A stretch of 64,000 bases of DNA, taken from assembly GCF_024166365.1 (NCBI RefSeq), contig NC_064820.1:59249501-59313500 (forward strand). The letters are read 5' to 3'. Position numbers and translations under genes: made by a program. Shown one piece after another: positions 26,501 to 38,500 of the stretch; the first letter of the stretch is position 1; every line of letters begins with the position of its first letter. The DNA comes from Elephas maximus indicus (Eukaryota; Chordata; Mammalia; Proboscidea; Elephantidae). The notes beneath the pieces are model-generated. The model had not been told where the DNA came from. It made no database searches and saw nothing but the letters and a program-made list of their open reading frames with translations.

Positions 26501-29500
26501 AAACAAGTAACAAGCTATGAAAAACCATAAGGTCATGTCTAAGTTGATAATCAGCTTGAAAATAAACCAGGGATTCCATACCCCAAGTTAAATGGGGAAT
26601 AGACCTACGGAGCTAAAGGAACTTGTATTATGCAGACTGCTTTTAGGTCGCCTCAAACAGCTTCCAATTCTTTAGGGTTAGATGGAGGAGAGAGGCTGAC
26701 CAAACCTCAAGAGGGCTCTCAAAATCTTTTCTCTTTGGTTTATTTTTTTTTGGGCTCATTTTAACCTAGACTTCAGTCACTCCAGGGTTGCCTCATGATC
26801 TTGCAGGGGATTAATAGGAATGAACCAGGCAATTCCTATTTTCATGTCAAAAGGTAGTGGTCTCCCATTGCGATGTATGAAAGTCATTCTACTCTCAACC
26901 ACTCAAGAGCAGAGGTAACTCTGTAGAAAACAAAATCTTGGAATGTCAGAACATCCAGGTTGAAATACAAGGTTGTAACGTGCCAGAGAGAGAGCTACGT
27001 ACAAAGAGGGACAGCTACCATTCTGCGGACAGTCTTTAGTTTACATACCATCTGGCTACATTATTTTGATCTGACTTCCTACAAGATGTGCACTTTACAA
27101 CACTTTGGGGGAAATCTTGTGAAGATGCAAGGGCTAAAATGATTCCTTTTCCAGTAAGATGGAGTCCCTGGGTAGTGCAACTGGTTAAAATGCTTGGCTG
27201 CTAACTGAAAGGTTGGAGGTTCTAGTCCATCCAGAAGTGCCTGGAAAGAAAGGCTTGGCAATTTACTTCTGAAAAATCAAGTCTCTGAAAACCCTATGGA
27301 GCACAGTTGTACTCTGACACACGTGGGGTCACCATGAGTCGGAGTCAGCTCCATGGAACCGGTTTCCCAATCAGATTGTTTTTCCCTTCTACCTCCTGTT
27401 CCCATGGCACTGTATACATATCTCAAATACAGCAACTATTATACTATAACTATGATTAATTTTTAATATAAAAGTAATCCACGTTCATGGTTTGAAGAAT
27501 CTCAAGTGGAAAGAAAATGTCCCGCCAGGATTAATAGTTTTGTATCATGTTGGTACATCTAAGACTAGACTATGAGATGCCTGAGGACAGGGTTTATGTC
27601 TTTTTCATCTTCGTATCTCCACTACCCAGGATAGCATCCGGCATACAGTAGGAACTCGGGAAATGTAGGTAAAAAATAACCACATTGGCTATGTTTATTA
27701 AGTGCTTAATGAAGTGCTAGAACTCATGGAGACCCCATGTGTACCGAACAGAACTGCTCCATAGGGTTTTCAAGGCTGTGATCTTTCAGAAGCACATCGC
27801 CAGGCCTGTCTTCTGAGTTGTCTCTGGGTGGGTTCGAACCTCCAACCTTTTGGCTGGTAGTCGAGCACTTTACTGTTTGCACCACCCAGGGACTCCATGT
27901 CATAGTTACTGAACAACAATAATGAAAATGCTGAGAGGTAACAAGTTATGAGTAACAAAGGATACAACAGAGAACACATATATGAGGGTAAGTCAGAATG
28001 TATTGCTACAAAATCATAGAAACCTTAATTAAACAAAAACACCAAAATGTGAAGCTATTGCTTCTTGACATATCCTCCATTTAGGTCTATATGCTTCTTA
28101 AGGCCTGGTTCCATCTCTCTAACCCTTCCCTGAAGAATTCTGCACTCTTTGATTTACACTACGTCGAAACAGCAGTTTTGGCATCCCTGAGAGACTCAAA
28201 TTGTGTTTCTTTTAAATGTTCTTTGAGTTTGGGGGACAAAAGTAAGCCTGAAGGGGCAAGGTCAGGGCTGTAGAGTAGATGGGGTAAGTTTTCCCTACTA
28301 AATTCTTGTAGGACAGGCCTTGCTACCCTTGAAGAAGGTGCAGATGCATTGTCACGATGGAAAAAGAACTCCTCGGCACAACTCTTCTGGCCTTTTTCTC
28401 ACCAAAGCAGTTTTCAGTTTTTGTAAAACTTCTTCATAAAAAGCCCTCATGATCATCCTGTGTCCTTCGAGAAAATCTATCAAGATTACCCCTTTGGAAT
28501 TCTAAAAAATAGTTGCCATAACCTCCTGAGCGGTTTTCCCTCTCTTGGCTCCTCTTTCAGGTCATCCCGACCTTTCTTAAAACACTTGATCCATCTAAAA
28601 AGCACCGCTTTTTGTGGGGCAGCAGTCCCATAAAGTTGTTATAAAGCTTCAATGATTTGGGAAGATGTCCACTTGAGTTTTGTTAAAATTTTTATATTAG
28701 CCCTGACCTCAAAATCGTTTTTCTTGCCCGGCACAAAAAGCATCCCTGTTTTTTTTGAAGGCACCCTAATGAGGCTAAGACAAGTGTACTACTGAGAGAC
28801 CTGATTGCAGAGACATGTTTAAAGACGTTATGTTTGGGATAAACCCATGGATGTATGAAATCGAACTGGAGCCCTATTAGCAATACTCTTTGACTTGCCC
28901 TTATAGATGCAAAAGAAATACCACAATCAGAAAAGTTGTATTTACTTCACAGTATCCAATGTACTTTTGGTAGAACTGGGTCAGGAGTTACATATCTACT
29001 TTCATCTGAAAATATTCCAATGAATAGAAATGATGCTTTTATTATAAAAGCAGATGAGGCTCAGCATGATTCCGGGAAACATGCCACCTATGAATAGCAT
29101 GCACACATGTGGGTTCTGCTATTCTCTGGCTCAAACCTAAGTCATTACTGTACAAGGCCTCTTGAAAGCCCATTTAATGGAAAATGGTGGGGAAAGCTAT
29201 CGTCCAGAAAATGAGGCTCAAAGTAAAAAACATATTTAAAAAGAGGCACAAGCGACAATGTGAACTGGTAATACGTCACGAAGCATATACATTGATAAGA
29301 TAACCTACTCTGCCTCATGTATAAGTAATGCTGGCAGGGACAGGGAACGAATGATAGGCGGAATGCCAACTCAGAATGAGGACTGCATTTACAATGGGGC
29401 CTAAAGTGGGTCTAGGAGCATATTCTGTCTGTCAAAACACAGTTTAATATTTTTTTCCACTAATTGTTTATGGTGAAAATACTATTCAGTGGAACATTTA

Positions 29501-32500
29501 CTAATAACAATGACAGAAACTGACCACACAGATCTACCCAAACATTTACATAAAAACTTCTGCTGATGTATATAGCCAAGTAACTACACAGATTACTTGT
29601 AAAGGAGAAGAGAAGCAAAAAGTAAAAACGAATTAAGATAAAAGGAATCTTTAATCCTTTTTAAAGAACTAAGAAGGATAATAACACTAAATAAAGACAG
29701 ACAAAACAAAACAAACAGAAAAGCACTGGATATATAGGTTTTGATCCAAACGTGATGAGAAAATACAAAGAGGTTAGTCCACATACCCAGGATTGTTATG
29801 AGTGATAGTTATAGGATATATATATATTCTGAGTGTAAGAAACGAGTTGGATGGTCTTCAACCCTACTTTTCTTTTGTAGTGTAAGCCTTATTAAAAAAA
29901 GAAATAGAAATTACATCATGCTCAGTTACACATACAAAAAATTACTTTTAGTGGGAAAAAAACTAGATGAAATTAAGTCAAATCTGGAAAACCTGAAATA
30001 TTTTATTACTACACCTGTTTGTTATTGTTGTTAGGTGCCGTTGAGTCAAGTTCGACTCATGGTGACCCCATGTGACAGAGCAGAACTGCCTCATATGATC
30101 TTCTAGGCTGTAATCTTTAAAAAAAAAAAAAAAAAATTTTTTTTTTTAAATTTTAATCTTTATGGGATCAGATCGCCAGGTCTTTCTCCTGTGGAGCTGC
30201 CGGGTAGGTTCAAACCACTAGCCTTTTGGTTAGCAGCTGAGTGCTTAACTGTTGCACTACCAGAGCTCCTGTTTCAGAGCCTAATTGTTCTCCTTCTTCA
30301 CATATATCTTTAGATCCAAGTCCAACTACAGTTCATGCAGAAGAAAAGGAGGCAGTTTCTATTCTTTTGTCTTCTACTTTCAAACCTTTATTTACTGAGC
30401 TTAGAATAGCAAGTCCACCATCAACATTATAAATTCAAAATTCCTGACAAATTTCACATTTCCTGACTTTAATCTCAAGAAAATATTATATCATGATATT
30501 AAGAAGACTTCTAAAAGTCAATACTTAATGTAACCTACTAAAAGGTGTAATCATCAAATTTTAATGGAAATGAGTAAATATACTTACATACATTTAAATA
30601 AAGTGTTTAGGACATAGCTGGCACATAGTAAGCGCTTCATAAATGTTACCTTTATCATTAATAGTTATTTATATTTTAGGAACATAAAGTATAGCTGATT
30701 TTTTGAAAGCTGGATCATCACTTCATACTCTAGTTTCAATTAAGGCAGTAAGAAATCACCATCTATTGTTGTTAAAACATCTTTGTTTTTAAAATACAAG
30801 TAACAAAAGCTGAGTCAAATTTTATTAGCTGAATCTAACATATTATACAAAGCCCTAGTCCCAAAACTCAGAGGAGACAAGGACTCATTTTATATTTACA
30901 TATGAAAGATTTTGAGGCCCACTGTGTTTGGTCCTTGGAGGCCCATGAACTAAACACCCCTCTCTCTATCCAGTCCTGCGCTTCTCACACTAGGGAATGT
31001 ACGCCTCCAGATAAACGTGGCCATGATTTTCCAGAGAAGCAGTTTTACTTCAGATTTTTGGGGAGCAAACATTAAGCATAAACAGTTCTTGCTTTTCACA
31101 GTAGTGAGAGACTGTAAAGATGATTATGCAACCTGAAACTGTATAAGGAAATAAAAAAATAGTAAAACTAATATATACTTTGTACACTGTAATTTAAAAC
31201 ATCAGAAACACTACGAATTAAAGTCTTTTATTTCTTTGTAAAACCCTACCAAGAGCAGTTTGGACAGTGCTTGCCTTCTTTTCATTGTATAACTTACAAT
31301 ATGGAGTAAACATCTTTGCTATGCTTTGGTGAATTGTCATACTCCTAAATTTGCACCAGCTCCAGCATTTTATCCTTGTGCGTTCAATGTTGATAGATAT
31401 CTTCAAAAATTCTTCTGGTGTGAAGATTTTTGCCAGTATCGCTTCCCTGGGAACATCTTCATTCTTTCCACAACCACTTTCCTCATTTATGTTGATAAGC
31501 TCGCCTTCACTAAGTTTCTCTGGCTGCAGATCTCAAGTCTCTTGAATGGCAGTAGTATAAACACTTCCATACTCATCAATTTCTTTTATAACTCTGTTTA
31601 ATTTACGTTCAATTCGAATTTCACTTCCAGCACTGTCACTTTTTTACACTTTCACCTTCATTTGCCAATTCCTTCTTTTAATTATCCATTTTCGTAAAAT
31701 ATCACAAAATATGGGTTTATCACTAAGAGACAAGGAGGCAACACAACTACCTACTTTGCAGTCTGTGCGTGAGCTGAATACCAGAAATGCAGGGACCAAT
31801 CACTGATAGGCTTTGAAAGAAGTGATGTGATTGATCACAAATCAAGATATACATCTGTTGTTTAAATAGTGATCTGTGGATTGAAAGACTAGTTTGTACT
31901 TTATGCAAGTGCTTACAGTTCATATACTGTGGTAACTAAAATTAGTGCATATAGGAACTGTGCAAAGTGAGGACTGCCTGTAATTTATCTGGTTAATTAC
32001 TTTAAAACTATTTTCTAGTAAACAAAAAAAAAAAGACCCAAACCCGTTGCCATCGAGTTGATTCTGACTCATAGCGACCCTACAGGACAGAGCAGAACTG
32101 CCCCACAGAGTTTCCAAGGAGTGTCTGGTGGATTAGAACTGCCGACCTTTTGGTGAGCAGCCATAGCTCTTAACCACTACGCCACCAGAGTTTCCTATTT
32201 TCTAGTAAGACAAGCTAATTATGAGCACTATAAAAATATACATGAGTTAAGATAAAACATGAGACTTCACTGAACTTTTGTTCTTCGTCCTCAGATTCCC
32301 AGGGATACAAGGTTGTTCTCCTCTTGTCATTAGAGAGGCTTTGGTGGTAAAGTTTGAGAAGCATGGTTTTATGGATAGTGTCACCTAATACATGAGAATC
32401 CTGCTTCAAAAAATAGGTTTCTAGGGTACTTGCTCTAAGTTAGGATGTTGATTAAGATAGACAGGAGACTTAGTTGGTACCAAGATACATGACATACACA

Positions 32501-32508
32501 CATTAATG

Positions 32509-32542
<34 letters not shown>

Positions 32543-35500
32543 TGTTTCCTGTGAGGATAAAATAGATATTTTCTATGTATCATTCTAAACGTCCTAAAAC
32601 TTAGGGTGGGCAGCTGAGTTCAGGTGGTAATGAGTCAGGTGATTCGAAAGGGAAGAGGAAAGGACTTAAAAATAAAGGGCATTAAGTATATCTTCAGTTT
32701 TTCTTCCATATTCCAAAGTTCTGAAAGTTACTCAGGACAGTTAAGATTTTCTTGAACATAAAATGATATTCATGAAGAATGTTCTTTTTAGTTGAAGTAG
32801 ATACATGAGACTAAATGAGCAGCTCCTATCCAGAGGTGAGATGAGAAGGCAGAAAGGGACAGGAGCTGGGTGAATGGACATGGGAAATCCAGGGTGGAAA
32901 AGAGGAGTGTCCTGTCACATTACAGGGTGAGCAACTAGGGTCACATAACGATGTGTGTTTAAATTTTTGTATAAGAAACTAACTTGAGCTGTAAACTTTT
33001 ACTAAAAGCACAATTTAAAAAATTGAAAAAAAAAAAAAAAAGATTTGAGATTTCCTCCAAAGATTTAAAACTGTAAGGACAAATACTGTATGAGACCACT
33101 ACCGTAAAAACCCATGGAAAGGTATACATACAAAAAGAAACAATCTTTGATGGTTAAGAGGGAGGGAAGGATGGGGATGGAAAAATACTTAATAGACAAC
33201 AGATAAGTGGTAACTCTGGTGAAGGGTAAGACAGTACATGATACTGGGGAAGCCAGCACAACCTTTATAAGGCAAGGTCATGGTAGCTCCACAGACACAT
33301 CCAAACTCCCTGAGGGACTGAATTGCTGGGCTGAGGGCTGTGGGGACCATGGTCTTAGGGAACATCTAGCTCAATCGGCATAACATAGTTTATAAAGAAA
33401 ATGTTCTACATTCTACTTTGGTGAGTAGCATCTGGGGTCTTAAAAGCCTGTGAGTGGCCATCTAGGATACTTCACGAGTCTCACCTCTTTGGGAACAATG
33501 AATAATGAAAAAAACTAAAGACACAAGGGAAAGATTAGTCCAAAGGACTAACGGACCACGACTACCATGGCCTCCCCCAGACTGGGTCCAGTACAACTAG
33601 ATGGTGCCTGGCTACCAGCACTGACTGCTCTAACAGGGATCAGAATAGAGGGTCCTGGACAGAGGTGGAGAAAAATGTAGAACAAAATTCTAACTCAAAA
33701 AGAAAGACCAGACTTGCTGGCCTGACAGAGACTGGAGAAACCCTGAGAGTATGGTCCCCGGACAACCCTTCAGCTCAGTAATGACGTCACTCCTGAGGTT
33801 CACCCTTCAGCCAAAGACTGAACAGGCCAATGGAACAGAACAAGACTAAAGGGGAGCACCAGCCCTGGGGCACGGACTGGAAGGCAGGAGGGAACAACAA
33901 AGCTGGTAATAGGGAACCCAGGGGTTGCGAAGAGAGAGTGTTGACATGTTGTGGGGTTGTTAACCAATGTCATACAACAACATGTGTACTGTTTGATGAG
34001 AAATTAATTTGTTCTGTAAATCTTCATCTAAAGTTCAAAAAAAATTTTTTTTTTTTAAACTGTTCATGACAACAGTCTAAGTATAATAAGACCAAAAATG
34101 TCCAAGGTAAAATCCAAGTCTAAAGTGAGAAGAAGATAAAAACTTAAAAAAAAAAAATTTTTTTTCCTAATAAAAGCTATAGCAAATGAATTAGAAAACT
34201 TAATCTGTAAGTTTTCCAGAAGTCATGGCAAAAATAGAAAAAAAGAGCTATATGACCCCTTATTGTCTAATTCTAAGAATCATAGTTCATTAGGAGAAAC
34301 TTTTTCTTAGACTTGAACACAGAAAAATTTCTCTTCACGATTTTTGCATAAAGGAAGACAAGCAATATGAAGAATATCCTAATTTTAGTTCTTATAAAAC
34401 AATGAAGCAATGCTTCATACATGGCTTTCTTATATTACCATGAGCCCTTGGTGAAACACCAGTTATAACATTAAAGCTTAGTGCAGTGATGAGAGAAGAG
34501 AAAAGGGCAAAATCGATGCGGTTCAGTTATGCACTTTTCTGGGGATCTGATTTAACATTATAGGAAGAAATCTTGGGGAATCTTTGTAAAAAAATTATCT
34601 CAGATAAGCGTTTGGCAGCAACAGATGAGTAGCAGATAATTAAAAAGTAAAGGCACTAGAAAGAACCTGAAGGAGAAGATATTCTCTTCTGTTAATTGAA
34701 ATAGCTACAGGTTATAAATGTCAGGTGGGGAAGAGGAATAGAGAAACTAAAAATTTCCAGCCCTTACCTTATCCCAGATAAGTTAAAACACTTTTACTAT
34801 TTTACATTATAGCCCTGAGAGGTATTATTAATGTTATTTTTACACATGAAGAAAATGAATTTGAAGGAGTAAGGTCACCAAAATAGAAGGTGTGGAAAAC
34901 CCAGATTTACTCAATTCCAAAGTTCATGTTCTTTTCATAGGTAACATGTTGGATGTATAGACAGTAAAGCTGAAGAAGGAAGAGTTTGACTCACGTTCTT
35001 GCTCTAATTTGAGAGTGAACTTCCCTCTACTTAGAAAACTTTGTGCCGTCATAATGACTCTTTCAAACATTACCCTCTACTCAAGCCTGCTCAGAATCCC
35101 TGGAAACAGTGATTAGAGCTTAATCGTTATATTTGTCTACATGGTTAGAAGCTGTCAATCTGAACTCAAAATCTGCAGACGAAGCAACAAGTAGCTGGTT
35201 AACTTCTGCTGCTTTGCGGTTCTTCTGCTCTTCTTTTTCCAGTGTCTTAAGGTAAAAAGTTAGGTTATTGATTTGAGATCTATCTTCTTTCTTTAACGCA
35301 GGTGTTCACAGCCATAAATTTTCTTCTAATCACTTCTTCCCCTCTAAACATGCCATAAGTTTGGGTATGTGTGTCCTTCATTTTCAAAATTTTCTTGTAA
35401 TTTCTTCTTTGACCCACTGGTTATTTAGCAATGTGTTGTTTAATTTTCACATATTTCTGAATTTTCCAGAATTTTTTTCTGTTATTGATTTCTAAATTCA

Positions 35501-38500
35501 CTCCACTGTGGCTGGAAAATCTTGTATAATTTCAATTCTTCTAAATTACTGAGACTTGTTTTATGGCCCAGTATATGGTCTATCTCGGTAAATGTCCCAT
35601 GTGTACTGGAAAAGAAGGTGTGGTTTGCCGTCGTTGTGAGAAGACTTTCACAAATGTCAATTAGATCAAGTAAGTTGATGGTGTTTTTTATGTTTTCTGT
35701 ATCTTTACTTATTTTCTATTTGTTCTATTAATTACTGAGGGAAGGATGATGAAATTTCCAATTACAATTGTGGATTTGTCTATTTCTCCTTTCAGTTTTG
35801 GCAGTTTATTGTTTCCTTTATTTTGAAGCTCTGCCAGTGGATGTATACAAATTTAGAATTATTATGTCTTCTTTTCAAAAAATTTTTTATTGTGATGAAA
35901 ATATACATAAGAAAACATATGCCAATTCAACAATTTCTACCTTGATTTTATTCTTCAATTAGTACAACCATTCTTGCTATCCTTTTCCAAATCATTCCAC
36001 CACCATTAACATAAACTCATTGCCCCCTAAGCAAAAACTGCCCCATCCCTGCAAACCACTAATAAACTTTGGTTTCTATATATTTGCTCAATTCATATAA
36101 GTGAGATCATATAGTATTTGTCCTTTTGAGACTGTCTTATTTTGCTCAGTACCATGCTTTCAAGGTTCATCCACGTTGTGGCATGCATCAGGACTTCATT
36201 TCTCCTTATGGCTGAATAGTATTCCATTGTGTATATATACCACATTTTGTTTATCCATTCATCTGTTGATGGGCATTTTGCTTGTTTCCACCTTTTGGCT
36301 ATTGTGAAAAGTGTTGCAATGAACATGGGTGTAAAGTTTCCTTTTGCATTCCTGCCTTCACTTCCTCTGGGTATACACCTAGGATTCGGATTGCCTGGCT
36401 ATTGTGAAAAGTGTTGCAATGAACATGGGTGTGAAGTTTCCTTTTGCATTCCTGCCTTCACTTCCTCTGGGTATATACCTAGGATTCGGATTGCTGGGTC
36501 ATGATAGTTCTATGCTCAACTTTTTGAGAAACCGTCAAACTGTTTTCCACAGTGTGGAATGTACCATTGTACATTCCTACTAGCAGTGGATGAGGGTTCC
36601 AGTTTATCTACAATCTCGTCAACCCCTACTGTTTTCCTTTTTTTAAATCATTGTATTGTAATAGGGGTGAGAGTATGTCATCGTAGTTTTTGTTTGCATC
36701 TCTCTAATGGCTAAGGAGGAGCCCTGGTGGCACAGTGGTTAAGAGCTCAGCTGCTAACCAAATGTTTAGGAGTTTGAATACACCAGCTGCTCCTTGGAAA
36801 CCCTAGGCGGCAGTTCTACTTTGTCCTATGGGGACACATGACTTGGAATCAACTCAATGGCAATGAGTTTAATGGCTAATGATGTTGAGCTTCTTTTCAT
36901 GTGCTTGTCGACCATTCAAATACCCTCTTTGGTGAACTATCCAAGTCCTTTGCTCATTTTTTTATTAGGTTGCCTGTCATTTTGTTGTTTAGTTTTTTTT
37001 TTTGTCTTTTTGGTAGCAGACCCTTTTTTGATATATGGTTCCCGAAAATTTTCTCCTAACCTATAGGTAGTCTTTTCACTTTTTTGGTAAAGTCCTCTGA
37101 TGAATATTATGTCTTCTTGATTTCAGAAGATCATTATGTAATGCTCTTCTTTATCTCACACAACTCCTTGTTTTGAAGTTTACTTTGTTTGATATTAATA
37201 CAGCTGCTCCACTTTATGTTTAGTGTTCACATGGTTGTTATGGATTGAATTGTGTCCCCATAAAATATGTGTTGAATTCCTGACCTTTGTACCTGTGGAT
37301 GTGAACACGTTTGGAAACAGGGCTTTTTTTCTATTACCTTAATGAGGTCATATCATTGCAGGGTGGATCTTAAACGTAATCATTTCTGAATTATAAAAAG
37401 ACCAGAATAGACACGGAGACACACATATGCGGGAAGACAAACACCACGTAAGGACTGTCTACAATTCAAGGAACACCAAGGAACCAAGAAATGCCTGGGA
37501 CTAACCAACAAGGGAGTGATCAACATGGCCAAGGCCCAGATTTGAACTTTTATCCTCCAGAGCTATGAGAAAATAAAATTCTATTCTTTAAATCCACCCA
37601 CTTGCGGTATTTGTATTACAGCAGCACTAGGTAACTAAGACAATGGTATATTGTTATCAAGTAAGTTTCTTGTAGATAGCATATAGAATCATCCCTCCAT
37701 ATTTGTGGGTGATTGGTTCCAGGATGCCCATGGATTCCAAAATCCATGGGTGCTCAAGTCCCTTATATAAAGTGGTACAGTATTTTCATATAGCCTATGT
37801 ACATCCTCCTGTATACTTTAAATCATCTAGATTACTTGTACTTAATAAAATGTAAATGCTATGCAAATAGTTATTATACTGTATTGTTCAGTGAATAATG
37901 ACAAGCAAAAAAAGTCTGTATATGTTCAGTGCAGACGCAACCATCGTAGGCCTAACTACATAGTATACTCAGACACGAGGTGAACAATGCTCAAACAATG
38001 AGTGCTGAAGAAAGGCTGAGGATCTGTGAAATGGTGGGAGGCTACAGCAGGGTATGCCTGCACATCATTTTTTCCCCCCCAAATATTTTTGATCCATGGT
38101 TGTTTGAATCTATGAATGTGGAACCTGTGGATACAGAGGGTTGACTGTAGTTAGTTCTTGCTTTTAGCCAGTCTGATAATCTCTATCTTTTAATCGGAGT
38201 GTTTAGATCATTTACATATAATGTAATTTAACAATATGACTGGGTTTAAATCTACTATCTTGCTATTTGCTTTGTATTGGTTCTATACATTCTTTGTTAC
38301 TTTTTTCTTGCCTTCCTTTGGATCACTTGGGTATTTTGTACGACTTTATCACCACTACTAGCTTATTAGCTAAACCTTTTTATTTTTTTCAGTGGTTGGT
38401 CTATGGCAAGGGTTGGCAAACAATGGCCTATAGATCAGATCTGGCCTGCTTTTTTAAAATAAAGTATGCTTAAAAGCATCTATTTGTTTACACATTGTCT

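Larger units (their letters stand above)
35874..37105 (-). mobile_element. Younger L1 3' end inserted in an older L1 (13-bp duplication)
   Basis: ATTATGTCTTCTT occurs at 35861-35873 and 37106-37118 and brackets this insertion. On the minus strand (36093-36326) the frame reads [20 protein letters not shown], the C-terminal signature of L1 ORF2. It contains a 100-bp tandem duplication and an AfroSINE. Confidence 0.85.
35230..38400 (-). mobile_element. Old L1, antisense, interrupted by three younger elements
   Basis: L1 ORF sequence read on the minus strand occupies 35230-35873 and continues at 37106-37235, 37648-37685 and 38150-38400 ('ttaaggtaaaaagttaggtt', 'gtggctggaaaatcttgtat', 'atgtaatgctcttctttatc'). 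The interruptions are an L1 3' end (35874-37105), an MLT1 LTR and a Tigger-type element. All segments are in the same orientation as SLC38A9. Confidence 0.75.

Noticed and set aside
36229-36504. 91-codon plus-strand frame with an internal protein repeat
   Set aside because: The repeat is caused by the 100-bp DNA duplication in the antisense strand of an L1 ORF2 end.
37236-37642. Possible intact endogenous retrovirus
   Set aside because: Only a solo LTR of the MLT1 type is present, with no internal gene sequence.
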